Part shown: piece after piece, positions 45,830-58,466 of the stretch
How positions within the stretch are numbered: position 1 is the stretch's first letter
Layout of the letters: each line of letters starts with the position of its first letter
The notes under the pieces: model-generated
What the model was told of the DNA's origin: nothing
The model's input: the letters and a program-made list of their open reading frames with translations, nothing else
The model's database searches: none
Source of the DNA: Bullera alba
Taxonomy: Eukaryota > Basidiomycota > Tremellomycetes > Tremellales > Bulleraceae
Direction of reading: 5' to 3'
DNA length: 64,000 bases
NCBI GenBank assembly: GCA_001600095.1
Contig: BCIX01000002.1
Location: forward strand, 2,666,001 to 2,730,000
Program-made: the position numbers and the translations under genes

Positions 45830-48046
45830 ATGGACATCAGTGGCGGTCCCTCGAGGGCCCAGTTCTCCCAACCTCAGGAAGTCCGCATCGGTGACCTCGC
45901 CGACGTCAACAAGAACCTCGACTATGACACGATCAAGCACGCCGCCAGGGGAGACGAGGCAGAGCACACGTCTACCATCAAGCAAGCCTACGCGACCCAC
46001 AAAAAAGCCATTTGGTGGTCGATGGCTCTTTCCGGAGCGTGAGTCGGCTTCCTGGGGTCATCTCCTGCCCCTCTAGACGTCTCTGACGGCCCTATAGGCT
46101 AATTATGGAGGGTTATGATGTCGTTGTGATTGGAAGTTTTTACGGCCAGCGTGAGTAAGCAAAGTCCAATCGAGGGCTAGTACCGACAGGTGGGCCGCTA
46201 CTGACGAAAACAGCCAATTTCCTCAAGAGATTTGGAGTTGAAGCTCCAGGTTCGGCCAACGGATATGTCATTCCCGCCGAATGGCAGTCTGCTCTGTCCA
46301 ACGGTTCCTCTGCTGGTGGTATCATCGGTCTATTGGTGGGTTGGCCAACGGACACCACGTGTCCAACAGCTGATTTGGTTTAGATCAACGGTTGGGCTGC
46401 CGACCGATTCGGACCTAAAATCGTCATGATGACCTCCCTCGTCGCTCTCGCCTGCTTCATCTTCATCTTCGTCTTTGCCCAGTCCCTCACCATGCTCGTC
46501 ATCGCCGAGGTGTTCTGCGGTATCCCTTGGGTGAGCCGATGTTTTCCGCCAAAATTTGCCACTGAACCCGATTTGTGCTGATATCCTTTGCAGGGGGTGT
46601 TCCAAACCCTCACCACGGCTTATGCCTCCGAGGTCTGCCCTATCCAGCTGCGAGGCTATCTCACTGCATACGTCAATCTTTGTTGGGGGTGAGTTCTTCC
46701 CTTTGCTTTGCCTGTGGGGAGCCATTGCTGATAGAGTTGTCCGTCCAGGGTTGGAATTCTGCTCTCCTCCGGTGTCGTGAAAGCCACTCTACCGATCGCC
46801 TCCGACTGGTCTTGGCGACTTCCGTTCGTCCTGCAATGGATCTGGATCCCCCCTCTCCTATGCATCGTCTACTTCTGCCCCTCGTCACCTTGGTGGATGG
46901 TCAGACATGGTCGACTGGAAGACGCCAAAAAGTCCGTCAAGCGATTGACGAACCCGGAGCGATTCTCCGAAGAGGACGTCGACAACAGCGTTGCCATGAT
47001 GGTGCACACCACCGAGCTCGAGCAGCAGATCTCCTCCGGCACCTCTTACATTGACTGCTTCAGGGGTACGGACCGACGAAGGAGTGAAATCGTGAGTCCA
47101 AATCAACGATCCTGTTGAATCTCCTATCCAGGCCTAATTCAGACTGAAGCTGACCCTGACCCGCAGTCTATGATGGTCTTTGCGATGCAGCTCCTCTCTG
47201 GTCAGAACTTGATCGGACAAGGTGTCCAGTTCCTCCAGACGGCCGGTATCTCCACCAACTTGGCCTTCTCGCTCAACATGGTCCTCAACTCGATGTTCAT
47301 CATCGGTACCATCTTCTCCTGGGGCTTCCTCACCCTGTTCGGCAGACGAACGCTCTACATGGTCGGCATGGGTACCATGGCCTTGGTGCTCTTCCTCATC
47401 GGTGGTCTGGGTTTCATCGGCTCGACATCTTCGATCTACGCCATTGGTTCGTTGTTGATCATGCTCAACTTTGTCTACAACTCCACTCTCGGTCCTATCT
47501 GCTACACCCTGATCGGTGGGTATCGACCGGGTTATAAAGGAGAGATATAAAGCTGACCATCACGTTCATAGGCGAGGTCTCATCGACTCGACTCCGAGGA
47601 AAGTCAATCGTCCTCTCGCGAATCTCATACCAGCTCATGAACATTATCTGCGGTATCATCGTCCCCCGAATGCTCTCCCCCATCGACTGGAATTGGGGTC
47701 CAAAGTACTCCGGCCTGTTCTGGGCTGGCAGCGCTACCTTGTCAACGATATATGTGATTCTGAGGTTGCCAGAAACCAAGTGAGTAACCCTCTCAGAACC
47801 CCAAGAAGACATGCTGATGATTCGGAAGGGGCCGATCGTACGGAGAGCTCGATTTGCTTTTCGAAGCCAAAGTCCCCGCATGGCGATTCAAGACCACCAA
47901 GGTCGACCGTGAGTCTCCTCAGGTAGCTAACAGAGTCTATGTCGCTGACCAGATGTGCAGAGTTCGCGGTCAACGAGGTCGAGCACGTCACCGGCGAGGA
48001 GAAGAAGGCAGAGGACGAGCACCACGAGACCGCTTACATCCGATGA
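45830..48046 (+). CDS. MFS sugar porter (maltose/alpha-glucoside permease-like)
   Basis: Plasma-membrane sugar:H+ symporter, about 563 aa. Exons: 45830-46038, 46098-46150, 46214-46335, 46384-46530, 46594-46688, 46749-47091, 47167-47515, 47572-47779, 47829-47908, 47961-48046. Seen: hydrophilic N-terminus with [20 protein letters not shown]; first span [21 protein letters not shown], typical of the alpha-glucoside branch; G-R/K motif [48 protein letters not shown] at the central loop; [30 protein letters not shown]; and PETKGRS after the last span. Twelve spans are expected. The pairing with an alpha-xylosidase suggests an alpha-linked disaccharide such as isoprimeverose as substrate, which is an inference from context. 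Confidence 0.92.
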
Positions 48047-48592
48047 GCCGCCGCGTTCCTGTGGTTCTGGTTTGTCCCGTTCTTCCTTGCTTTGTCGTGG
48101 GCTGTGGGTAGTGTAGTGTCATGTAGTCAGTGTATGCAGGTCCTATTTTGCGCCATTTGAGCATGCTGTAGATCTAGTCTCCTGCTCGTCGCCTCGTTCC
48201 GTCATCTTTCAGAGTTTGGCTCCGTCCATAGTGTCAATATGTTCTGTACCGGTACCACTCCCCCCGTCCGCTACGTACTCGAGTACATAGGGATAGCAGG
48301 GGATAGCTCATGACCCTGTCTGTCATCCAAACCTCGGCGTTGTGTAACAGAGCTGTGCAGTGTGTTAGGGAATTGATTGGTGATCAGTAAGTGTCAACTC
48401 TATAACGCAGCTACCTAAACTCTCGATGTGCTCAATCTGCTGCTTTGTCGTTGTTAGCAGCCTTCCGATGGTTGTTAGTGCGGACGGCAATGGTCAATTG
48501 TCTCCCAATATCTGACAAAAAGGCGTCCCAGCCATCACCGAGCTCGTTCACAATGCTGCATACCCGCTCTTCTCGTTGTGCTCACACTCGCG
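48047..48592. other. Convergent intergenic gap
   Basis: Between the sugar permease (plus) and PRE9 (minus). Nothing recognised beyond presumed 3' UTRs. Confidence 0.5.
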
Positions 48593-49900
48593 CTATGTGC
48601 TCATGGCGACATTACCCTCGCCACCGCCGCCACCACCAGTGCCCTCTCCGACGCCGATAGACTCTTCCTGCGTGCCTCCGAGCTCGAGTTGTCTCAACAG
48701 CTCGTCGATCTCGCTCGGCCTGTAGATCTTCGCCAAGGGCTGCTTCGTATCCGGCTGCAGGGTCATGGTTGCAAATTCCACTATACACCGCGTCAACTCT
48801 TGCTGCCTCTCGAAGTGTAGCCTGATTGACTCACGCTTATCGCTGCTCAGCTTTGTAGAGTCCATCGTCTTACTCATGACCTTCAAACAGAGGCTCTTTG
48901 CGTCTTCGAGGGAGAGGTCGTCCTTGTAGTCCTGCTTCAAGAGCGACGCGGCGGAGGAGTGGTTTGCGCCAATACACGTTGCTTTCCAGCCAGAGTAGTT
49001 GCCCGATGGATCCGATTGATACAGCTGGAAACCGTACAGCGGGTCGTGGCCGATGTACAGCAAAGCAACACCGAATGGTCGCAAACCTGCAAGGATCAGC
49101 GAGCTGCCTAACGCATTGAAGTCCTGTGGGACCCACCTCCGTACTGCGTGTACCCCTGCTTCATATCACACAGCCTCTGCACCAGCATCTCAACGGGAAT
49201 ATCCTCATCGTAGGTGAACAGATGCCTTTGTGCCGAGTTTCGCGAAAAGTTCACTAGGGAGTTGGCGTCTGATGTGATACCGGCGAGACCGGCCAGAATG
49301 TTGCTATGATGGGTGTCAGCTTCGTTCCAAAGTTCGACTTGGACCCAGCTCACTTGTTCAATAGGAAGATCTTCTCTCCACCACCACCCATCCATGCCTT
49401 TGCGCCTTCCCCACCCATACCTTCGCCTCCGGGGGCCAATGATAGATCCAGTAGTTTACCCGTGACTTTCTAGAAGGCAAGACGTCAGCTACTGCACGCA
49501 TAGAATTACTAGCTGGCAGTCGGAGCATCGCCCACCTTCTCCGCGGCCATGGCGATACCCTCCTTCGACAGGACAGCTAGGACAGTTCCAGCGTGCGAGA
49601 TAGCCTCCATGGCGTACTCGACTATAATTTGTCAGTTGCAATTCCTCATAGCTCAGAATCAGCTTGACACACCTTGGAACAATCGCCCTTTGCATCAAGT
49701 CAGCAAATGTCCTCCAGTAGATTCACCTGCAAACTCACCCTCAGGGGAGAAGATAGTCGTTCGACCTGAAGGACGGGGGATCATCAGTATACAAGGCTAC
49801 CTGCTGACACCTGGGCGCTAGACCCCCAACGCACTGTCATATCGTCGAGCCTACAAAAGGGTGAGCTCGGTTCAGGCTTCGGTCAATGTCGACTCACCAT
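48593..49900 (-). CDS. PRE9: 20S proteasome alpha subunit 3-type (PRE9/PSMA4)
   Basis: Alpha-ring subunit of the 20S core. About 307 aa from eight exons: 49900-49898, 49850-49835, 49765-49739, 49687-49673, 49621-49536, 49469-49354, 49303-49137, 49086-48593. Exon 1 is only ATG, exon 2 is 16 nt, exon 4 is 15 nt. Joined they give [20 protein letters not shown] then [19 protein letters not shown], the alpha signature. Further: [74 protein letters not shown], matching PSMA4. Two oddities: a Gly-rich insertion of roughly 20 residues ([20 protein letters not shown]) where the family usually has a short turn before EKI, and a Gly-rich C-terminal extension. Both are read from open sequence with consistent splice sites. 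Confidence 0.93.
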
Positions 49901-50080
49901 TTCGCCTGATCTCTATTTTGTTGCTTTCCAAGGTGTGTGACGTTGCTACTCCTCTGGCTAGCTATATCTGTGCTCCTCTGTCTGATGCTGTGGCGCGATT
50001 GTACCCTTTGTGGACGTCTGTAGTAAACTAGTAGTGTTCAATGTCATGCAACATCCAACGCTCACTTGACGCTCACGTCG

Positions 50081-53000
50081 ATGGGCATGAGCGACTCTCA
50101 AGCGTACACGCGGAATCAAATTCCACGTGGGGAGGGCTTTTACGTAAACTGTCGCGTCCGCAGCGACAGCGGTGGTCCTGGCGACGACGAAGAGATATGG
50201 ATGGTATGTCTACGAACTCTTCATCTAATCAATGCTCGGGCTATAGGAGGTGACCACCCAAGCCAATCGAAGCACGGCACACCCCTCTCATCCCGTCATG
50301 CCCGTGACGGTGGAGGATGCCGAGGCGTACGAGCTCCCGGATCTCGGATCGACGTCAAAGCCATACGTCGACGAGCAGGATCAGCTTGATGAAGCGGACC
50401 GACTCTTGGCAGAGCAGGATGACGAAGATGGCCAGTTTGACGTGAAGCGGGCATCGAGAAGCTCGGGGGATGGACGTCGGCGGTCATTCGGTATCGAAGG
50501 AGAAGAGGAGATACTGGGCAAAGGGGACAAGATTGACGCTTTGATAGCGAGGGTGGGTCCCTCCTTCTGTAGTGTCAAGCAGGAGATGCATCTTTGCTGA
50601 AGACCACTTGGGTAGACTGTTCCATCGGTGGACGACCCTTCGCTGCCGTCTTTAACCATAAGAGTTCTGATCATCGGCACGGTGTTCTGCTTGCTGGGCG
50701 CTTCGGCCTCCCAGGTGTTCTACTTCAAATCCAACGCACCTAGCTTTTCGAGCTACTTTGTCATTCTGGCGACGTACCCACTGGGTCATTTGCTTGCCAA
50801 TGAGCGCATAGTGCGAAGGGGTAGTCGGCTGTTCGGTATACAGCTCAACCCAGGTCCGTTTAGCATCAAAGAGGCCATTCTCATTAGGTGAGCTAATCGT
50901 AGCCTCTTGCCAGTCAGGGTGATCCGTAGCTAATCGTATGCATGAAGCGTCTTGTCGTCATCTGGAGCCATGTCCGCTTATGCAGCGGACATACTCGCCA
51001 TCATGGACCTATACTTCCACATGCCGCTCAACGCCCTTCCTTCAATCGTGCTACTGCTCACAACGCAGTGTATTGGCTTCGGACTCGCAGGTAAGTCTGG
51101 GCCATCTAGTCCTCTACTGTCATTGACTCTATGGCCTAGGCATGCTTCAGAACATCCTGGTCACTCCTCCTGCAATGTTCTGGCCATCAACCCTAGTCGT
51201 GGTTCAGCTCTTCACCACCTTATACTCCTCTTCGTCTACCGCTCTATCCCGAGGAGCTCAGTTGGCCACTAAGGACAGATTACGCATCTTCATGCTGGTT
51301 TTCCTCGTGGTATTCATGTACCAATTCCTCCCATTCCTCCTCTTCCCGACTCTTACTTCGCTGTCGGTACTATGCCTCCTGAACAATCAGTCCTGGTGGA
51401 TGCGAACCCTCGGCAGTGGGTACAACGGGCTAGGGGCTTTGAACTTCAGCTTCGACTGGAGTAGCATTGGTAGTAGTGGGCCTCTCTATACGCCTTACTG
51501 GGCCCTGGGCAACTATTTCGGTGGACTGATAGGGATGTGCTGGATAGTGAGTCAATTCTGCCCATGAAGCGGCTTCCTGCCAACACTGATGTATATGTAT
51601 GCTGATCATCGCAACTCCGCCCTAGATAGCGCCCATCATGCTCATCTTCAACTTTTGGTGAGTATGCTTGTTGCAATCCTGCAGGCACATTGTTTGACAT
51701 ACCATGTCAGGAACGCTCGAGACTTTCCATCTGCTACCTCGGCAGGACTGTTCAACTCCAAGTATGAAAAGTAAGCCTACAGCAGATACACCCCGCTGAT
51801 TTCAGATTCGACGTCACGGCTGTCCTCAATCCCGATCTATCGCTCAACGTCGAAGCCTGGGACAATGCGCGACCGCTCCTTCTGACTCCATTCTTGTGAG
51901 TAACTCGTTGAAATCGGACTGATCCCGCCAGCGCGATGTCTTATGGCTTGTCGTTCGCCGCGTTGTCCAGTGTTCTGGTTCACGTCTGGCTTTGGCATTG
52001 GAGTGAGATCAAGGAAGGTGCGTACTGGCCAGCTTCATCCGGCATGACATCACTCAAAGCGACTCTATAGCTGTCTCTAACCGGATCTCCCAGCTCAACG
52101 ATGTTCACAAGTTCGTCCCTCGACTGCTTCTTGCGCATTCGGAAGGAAGTCAGCTGATCGTCCGGTAGCAAGCTCATGCGAAACTACGAAAGCGTGCCCT
52201 CGATCTGGTATCTAGCCATGTTGGCAGTCAACTTCGGTGCAGCGGGTGAGTTGATCATAGACTGCCCTTTAGGTGTACTGATCTAGTTCATCAGTCATAC
52301 TGGTGAAGACGACGCCGCTGCAGACGCCCATATGGGCATTGGTTCTGTCTATCGTCATAGCAGCTGTGAGTCTGGCTAAGTCTTGATGGACATTGCTGAC
52401 ATCAATAGGTCTTCCTCGTACCGTAAGCGAAGACTCCTACCAGCCTGCAAGTATGCTGAGCAAATTCAGTGTTGGCATCATCACCGCTGTCAGCAATACG
52501 ACCATTGGCCTGGTGAGTGGATCACGTATCAGCTTGTGGTGGATGCCGAGACTGACTACGAGCAGAACGTGCTTACTGAATTGTGAGCTGGAAGTTGCTT
52601 GTCCTGCTCTCGCACAGCTGACATAGAGGAAGTGTGGCTGGGGTTCTCATGCCGGGAAAGCCAATTGGCAAGTGGGTGATACCAGCATTCAGACCGCGAA
52701 CCCGAGGGCTGACGTACTGCTAGCGTCACCTTCAAATGCTTTGGCTGTAAGTGCGAAGGCCTCCAGGCGCTTGTGACTTCTCTGACCTATGTCATAGACA
52801 TGGCGATGTCGCAAGCTCTTGCCCTGACTGGTGACCTCAAGCTGGGGTGGTACACCTCGATCCCGCCGCGGGAGATGTTTGCGTGTCAGATCCTCGGAAC
52901 GATCATTGGTTGTTTCACAAATTGTCAGTCAAAACTCGCCCTCACAAGACTGACTCTGTACCAGATGTCACTCTCCTGAGCGTCATGGCGGAGAAGAGAC

Positions 53001-53713
53001 CATATCTCGATGGCAGCGTGGTCGATCCTACGGGCCAATGGACGGGAAGAAACCCTAACATATTCTATTCGGCAAGTATCATCTGGGGCGCCGTTGCTCC
53101 AAAACGATTCTTCTCCGGGGGTTATGAGGTGTTGTACCTCGGGTGAGTCGCTCAGCGGCGATCTTGAAACTGTCTGACTGGTGTCAGATTCGTCATTGGA
53201 GCTGTCGTTCCCATAGCCCTGTGGTTTGCGCACAAACGATGGCCTGAGCGAAAGCTGAACAAGGTGAGCTCATCGGTGTCGCTCTTTGCCCTCAATGGCA
53301 AGACGCTGATGATTCTCACGTGACAGGTTGTCTTCCCCATCATATGTAGTGGGGCGACGGTAGTGCCTCAATAGTGAGTATCTCCACCACCGCGCTATTA
53401 CCCTGCTGACGTATCCTGCAGCCCCACCAATATCATCCTCACAAGTGCCATTGTCGCTGTTTTGGCCAATGGGTGGTTCGCAAAGCGATACCCAATGACT
53501 CATGGGAAGTACGCATACGTAGTGAGGTGAGTGCCAGTGTATCGTAAACGGCATAGGAGGCTGACTCGTGAGTGCAGCTCGGCGCTGGACGCCGGGACGT
53601 CTATCACCGCATTGGTAATCTACTTCCTCTTCGGCGTGCTAAGTACATGGGATGGGCCACGATGGTGGGGCAACCCAACCACCGACTCAGAACACTGTCG
53701 AGCAGGCACATGA
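50081..53713 (+). CDS. OPT-family oligopeptide transporter
   Basis: Proton-coupled small-peptide transporter with about 14 spans; about 836 aa from 23 exons. Exons: 50081-50203, 50247-50552, 50616-50887, 50948-51090, 51140-51546, 51626-51657, 51711-51770, 51806-51895, 51932-52017, 52071-52110, 52169-52245, 52295-52365, 52409-52422, 52470-52512, 52566-52582, 52633-52671, 52724-52746, 52798-52923, 52965-53142, 53188-53263, 53327-53373, 53422-53526, 53578-53713. Every join keeps frame. Family phrases: LNPGPFSIKEAILI (the OPT N-P-G motif), GFGLAGMLQNILVTPPAMFW, SLSVLCLLN, WYTSIPPREMFACQILGT, CFTNYVTLLSV, KRFFSGGYEVLYLGF, and the C-terminal SSALDAGTSITALVIYF. The start is uncertain: 50081, 50087, or the ATG at 50201 right at the first donor. 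Exons of 14, 17 and 23 nt occur within single membrane spans. Confidence 0.92.
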
Positions 53714-54404
53714 AAGGGCTCCATGTGATCATGACGTTGCACAGGTCTAGTAGATCTAGTCGCATCTCCATACACCTGCCCGCAATAGACGCTTTAGATG
53801 GGCGGATGAATTAAATAAATATACTGTCCAGTGTCCACCCTACGCCCTGAAGCTGCAGGGCCCGAGGTTTGGTGGACCTCTGTTCACCGTAACATCAGAG
53901 TGAAGACACAACACATCACACGACGACAACGACAAGGCCAACATCGACACAGGCCCACTCTGCGACATTGCAGTGTGACTGTAGAACGACATCGGAAGGA
54001 GATCTGATTCGCATTGTAGCAACACCAAGGAATACCGAGACAAAGGGCTTCTACCGACGCGCTCGACCACCCGGCGGACGACCACTCGGCATCGGTTGGC
54101 AGCGAGTCCAAGCCCACGCTAGGCTCAGAGGAGGATCAGGACCAATCGCACTGCCACCATACTTCACTGCTGCAGCGTCAACAATCGACGAAAGAGCTTT
54201 GGGCGACGCATTCGCGAGCTCAAGTGCTATTCTCAGCATCGGTCAGGGCGGATCCCGAAGAGACGTAGGCATAAGCGTAGACCAACACCGCGACACCCGA
54301 CAACCGCCTCTGCCTAACCGACAAACGCTTCTTCTGCCCAATGGACTAGAGAAGCGTCCAAGTCACTTGTCGAGATCATAGACGTAGCTGCGAGAGGGCA
54401 CACA
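53714..54404. other. Intergenic upstream of ZDS1-like gene
   Basis: Includes an open frame at 53968-54381 rich in Arg/Gly/Pro with no recognised family; it ends just before the Zds start and is probably 5' UTR/promoter. Confidence 0.45.
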
Positions 54405-57400
54405 ATGGCACCAGCGAACGACGTCAGCGATGAGGAGATTGCCAGAGAGTTTCAGACGCTAAGGTTAGTGGTCGTACCGCAAAGCATCTTCTGCAAAGCC
54501 TTCCCACATTCCCCGGCGTGGATATACTGACCGCATGCATAGAACACTCCGGCGTAGATCTGGCTCGTCGCCTGGTCCAGGAGCGCTACCCCTCGACCCT
54601 GACCTACCGCCTCCTTCGCCCAATTCCCGGCAGTACAGCCTGAATGAACCCTCCTCGTCGTCATCGTCCTTATCAGCGTTCCCCACGTACTCTTCCGACG
54701 ACGATATCACACTCTCCGCCCCCGATGGTTTGGAAGGCGACGCCGCGGGCTTGTTCTGGGTCCCAGCTCATCTCCACCCAGAGCTTGCCCCCGGCGAGTT
54801 TAGGGCGTTTCTCAAGTCGCATACCCATAACGATCCAGAAAACGCGGACGCGACAGACGCAGGAGATGCAGAGGGCATGGCTAGATCGCCGTCGTTTCTC
54901 GCGAGATCCGCCTCGCGCAGAGGTGATGGCGGTTTGGGCAGGAAGAGAAGTATGCTCAGCAGGCAGTATCAGCCGAAGATAGGGGACAATGTCGAAGACG
55001 AAGTGCCGCCTCTACCGGATAGACAGAGGGCGAGCATATATGGCGGGCGAAGCGGAGAAAAGGGCTTGACATTGCAAGACTTGCAACAGCTGGAAATGAT
55101 AGTCGACGAGGCTGGAGAGTCGGATGATCCGGATCAAATGCGAAGTTTGCTCAGGCGGAGTTTGAGTATGAATGTCGCTCCAGGCTGTGAGTAATCCGCC
55201 AGGTATCTTGTCAGTTTCTGACAATTTTGGCCAGTTTTGCAAGATGACATCCCTCGGGACGGTCCCGATGGAGAGTCGACGGCACCATCACGACCTGGAT
55301 CAATCCTGAGGCGGTCCGCGCGGACCAAAATCCGCAAAGCCGGTCTCACTGGAGATGGCGGAGGACATCGATTCGCTGCGACGCGTAAAGGTCGGATGAC
55401 GGCGGCACCAGTGATCGACATTCCCGGTCTCGAAGACGACGACGGACGACCAGATCTCGGCTCGAGGCGAGGCAGTGATGACTCTGGAGAAGCTTCCAAG
55501 GAGAACAGCTTCGAATCGCTCGACCAAGAGGACGAGCAGTATCACGACGCTCCTGTCCACTTGGAAGAACGAAGGGCGTCAGACGCTTCGACCGACGAAA
55601 CCTACATCTTCGACGCGTACGCCCGTGATTCTCGATCATCTTCCATGTCGACAGACTCGTCGTCGAGAAGTGAGAGCTCGAGTCCAGAGTCGTCTCCCCC
55701 CGGCCTCAAACTTGCTCTTCCGTCGATCTCAAGATCGACCTCTGACTCGGATTGGTTTAAAGATGGCGAAAAGACACCAACTCAAGAATACCCCGTCGAT
55801 CCATTGCAAGAAAGACGAGCGTCTCCGGAGAACTACAGCCTGCCGTCTACATCCGGCTCGTCATCCCTGTCAGATTACACCAAGTCTCAGAGGTCGACAT
55901 CACCGCTTGAAACTCCTCAACAGCGAAATCGCCCTTCATCTCAATACGAGCTGCCACCGGGAATGGCTCCTCCGGTGACCAGATTGCCGTCTGCAGAACA
56001 GCGTCTGCCACCGAAAGAACAGCCACAACCCGTCAAAGAAGAGTACACGCCGCCTCCTTCGATCCCAGCTTCCGCTCCATTGACGAGGAACGATTCCTCC
56101 GCGTCAACCACCTCAACGTCGAGTACTCGAGAAAAGGAAAAGGAGAAAGAGAAGGAGAAGGAGAAGAAAGGTGGATTTTTCTCGAAAAAGGACAAAGACA
56201 AGAAGGGCAAGAAGGAAAAGGACGGCTTTCTCGGTTCTCTGTTCGGAGGCAAGAAGAAAACGGAGGAACCTGCATCGCCAGTTTCGAGCTTTTCCGCTGC
56301 TGGTCCTGCTGCCGCTGCCGCTCTGTTGGGCTCGTCAAAGTCTGCAAAGTCGATGGGATTGTCGCCCGGCGCTTCGCCTACTGCTGCCAGCTTCAACAAC
56401 TTTTCTCGATACCCAATCCACGTCGAGCGTGCAGTGTATAGGTTGAGTCATATCAAATTGGCCAACGCCCGTCGTCCACTGTATGAGCAAGTTCTCATCT
56501 CCAACCTCATGTTCTGGTACCTCGGCGTCATTGGGCGAAATGTTGCAGAGGAGAAAAAGGCGAATAGCGAGGAAGAGAAGAAGGAACAAGCGAAAACGCC
56601 CCCGGCGAAAGGGACACCGCCAAAGCCTACCGATGTGGGAATTGCGGGAAAGCCAATACAGCACCAAGAGCCCGAAGTTCCACCTCCTCAACCTCAGCCT
56701 TCTGGCAAGAAGATGGGGTTGACCAAGCCCGATCGCAGGCCAGGTGGTCGTGATGCCGAAGCGCCCGTCCGAACGCCTCAGTACGGCATGCAGAACGCTC
56801 AGGTGGATAGCGAGTTGAGATCGGCCAATATGGGTATGGGGATGAAAGGTCCAAGAGCACCAATGAACCAAAGTCGCCCGCCGTCTGACGGTCCACCTGT
56901 ATATCAACAACAGCAACAGCAGCAACCTCCCGCTCAGCATGTCTCGCCGCCAAAAGGACAGCCTGGTCCCCCACATCATCATCAGCCTGTTCAGAATCAA
57001 CACCAGCAACCTTTCGGGCATCTTCAGCAACAGCAACAACAGCCGCCTCGAGCGGGACCCCCTGGTCCTCAAGGTGGACCTCAGCGAGCATTCTCCCCTC
57101 CCGGTCACGCCGGCCCGCCTCCTAGCGGACAGCGCCCGCTGAGCGATCATGGACCTTCGGGTCCAAGAGATCCTCGAGATCAGCGTTCTCCCCCACCTCC
57201 CGGCGCTGGATTCGGTCCTTCGCCAAACGGTCCACCTAATGGTATGCCTCATTCCCAAGGCATCGACATGAGGGATTCTCGCCAGAGAACATACTCAAAC
57301 CCAGGTCCCGCTCCCCCTGCTCAGCAATATCAGACCTATCCGGGTCAACCGCAGGGTCCACCTGGCCAGAGTGGTCATATGCGGAGAGCAGTGTCGGAAG

Positions 57401-58131
57401 CTCGACCCCCTCCACCAGCGGGACCTCCAGGACCGGAAAGAGCGACGTCACCGCCCCGATCTGGTCACGCTGGACCGCAACCTGGACAACTCTTTGTCCA
57501 TCCTCAGGCTGGCTCTCCGGGACCATTTCCACCGAGACCTCTACCAGGTGGACCCCAGCCAGGCCAGCGATTCGCTCCCAACGGACCTCAACTGGGTCAA
57601 CCCTATCAACATGGAGGACCACCCGGTAGTCCGGGCATCCAACCTGGGCAAGTGTTCCATCGTCCTCCTCAAATGGGCCCTCCGGGCCAACAGCGTCCTC
57701 CTCACCCCGAGGGAAAACGACCCCCACAGGGCTGGGATGGGCCGCAGAGATTACCTCCCGGTGCGATGCCGCCTCCTGGACCTGGACAGCCGATGCGGAG
57801 ACCACCGCCTCTACAGCCCGGACAAACGTTTGATGGAAGATCCTACTCCTCGCCTTATCCCCAAGGTCAAGGACCGCCAGGGTCGCAAGGTCCGGGACCG
57901 GGCATGTCGCCAACGAGATCAGTTGGGCCCGGATTCCAGCATCCCCATCAGGGTCAAGGGCCGTATCCGGGTCATCCGCTACAAGGCCGACCGCCAGGAC
58001 CGCCACAGCCTGGTCAGATATACAGCGGATATCAGCACCCAGCGCAGCCTCAACGACAGCCCAGCTCCGAGGACATGTATAGGCGTGCTCAGCCCGTCCA
58101 GCAGGGTGGACCGTACGGCCACCACAGGTAG
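54405..58131 (+). CDS. Zds-type protein (Zds_C domain; PP2A-Cdc55/mitotic control)
   Basis: About 1199 aa from exons 54405-54463, 54543-55186, 55235-58131. The diagnostic part is the Zds C-terminal domain near residues 625-670: FSRYPIHVERAVYRLSHIKL, ANARRPLYEQVLISNLMFWY, LGVIGRN. Yeast Zds1/Zds2 bind Cdc55-PP2A and promote mitotic entry and Cdc14 release (family knowledge). Before it: PHLHPEL-like block (FWVPAHLHPELAPGEFRAFL), the conserved N-terminal Zds motif; LTRNDSSAS; and a Lys/Glu run (EKEKEKEKEKEKK, about 56120-56170) followed by GFFSKKDKDKKGKKEKDGFLG. After it lies an unusually long ~520-residue Pro/Gln/Gly-rich tail with His and Gln runs, absent from yeast Zds. The start has short open upstream sequence but a good first exon. 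Confidence 0.88.
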
Positions 58132-58466
58132 AACGGGGTATGGACGGAGAGCAAAGAGAGGAGACGGAAGTAGATCTACGGAAGGGAAGCTTAAGCTAGT
58201 GAGGTAGGCGTTGGAGGATCAGAAGCAAGAGAGCGATGAGGATGGGCAATGACTAGTACCGCATGACCGTTTACGACCATTTACCTTGCATCGTTAGAGC
58301 AAATGCCAAGTGTACCAGTAGACCCAGAACCCGTCATCTCTTATCGTACACCATTCAATGGACACTGATGACACTGAGGCAGTCTGGCAGCGTCGCGCGA
58401 AGAGATAGCGACATCCATCTAGGTTTACATGGGTCTTGTCTGAGCGAGTCGGAGACACAGCTACTG
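58132..58466. other. Convergent intergenic gap
   Basis: Between the Zds gene (plus) and PIG-S gene (minus). Nothing recognised. Confidence 0.5.

Noticed and set aside
53968..54381. 137-codon Arg/Gly-rich frame upstream of the Zds gene
   Set aside because: Composition and position fit a 5' leader; no domain or splice support.
55346..57258. Long minus-strand open frames opposite the Zds gene
   Set aside because: Mirror frames of low-complexity coding sequence; the plus frame carries the Zds_C signature.
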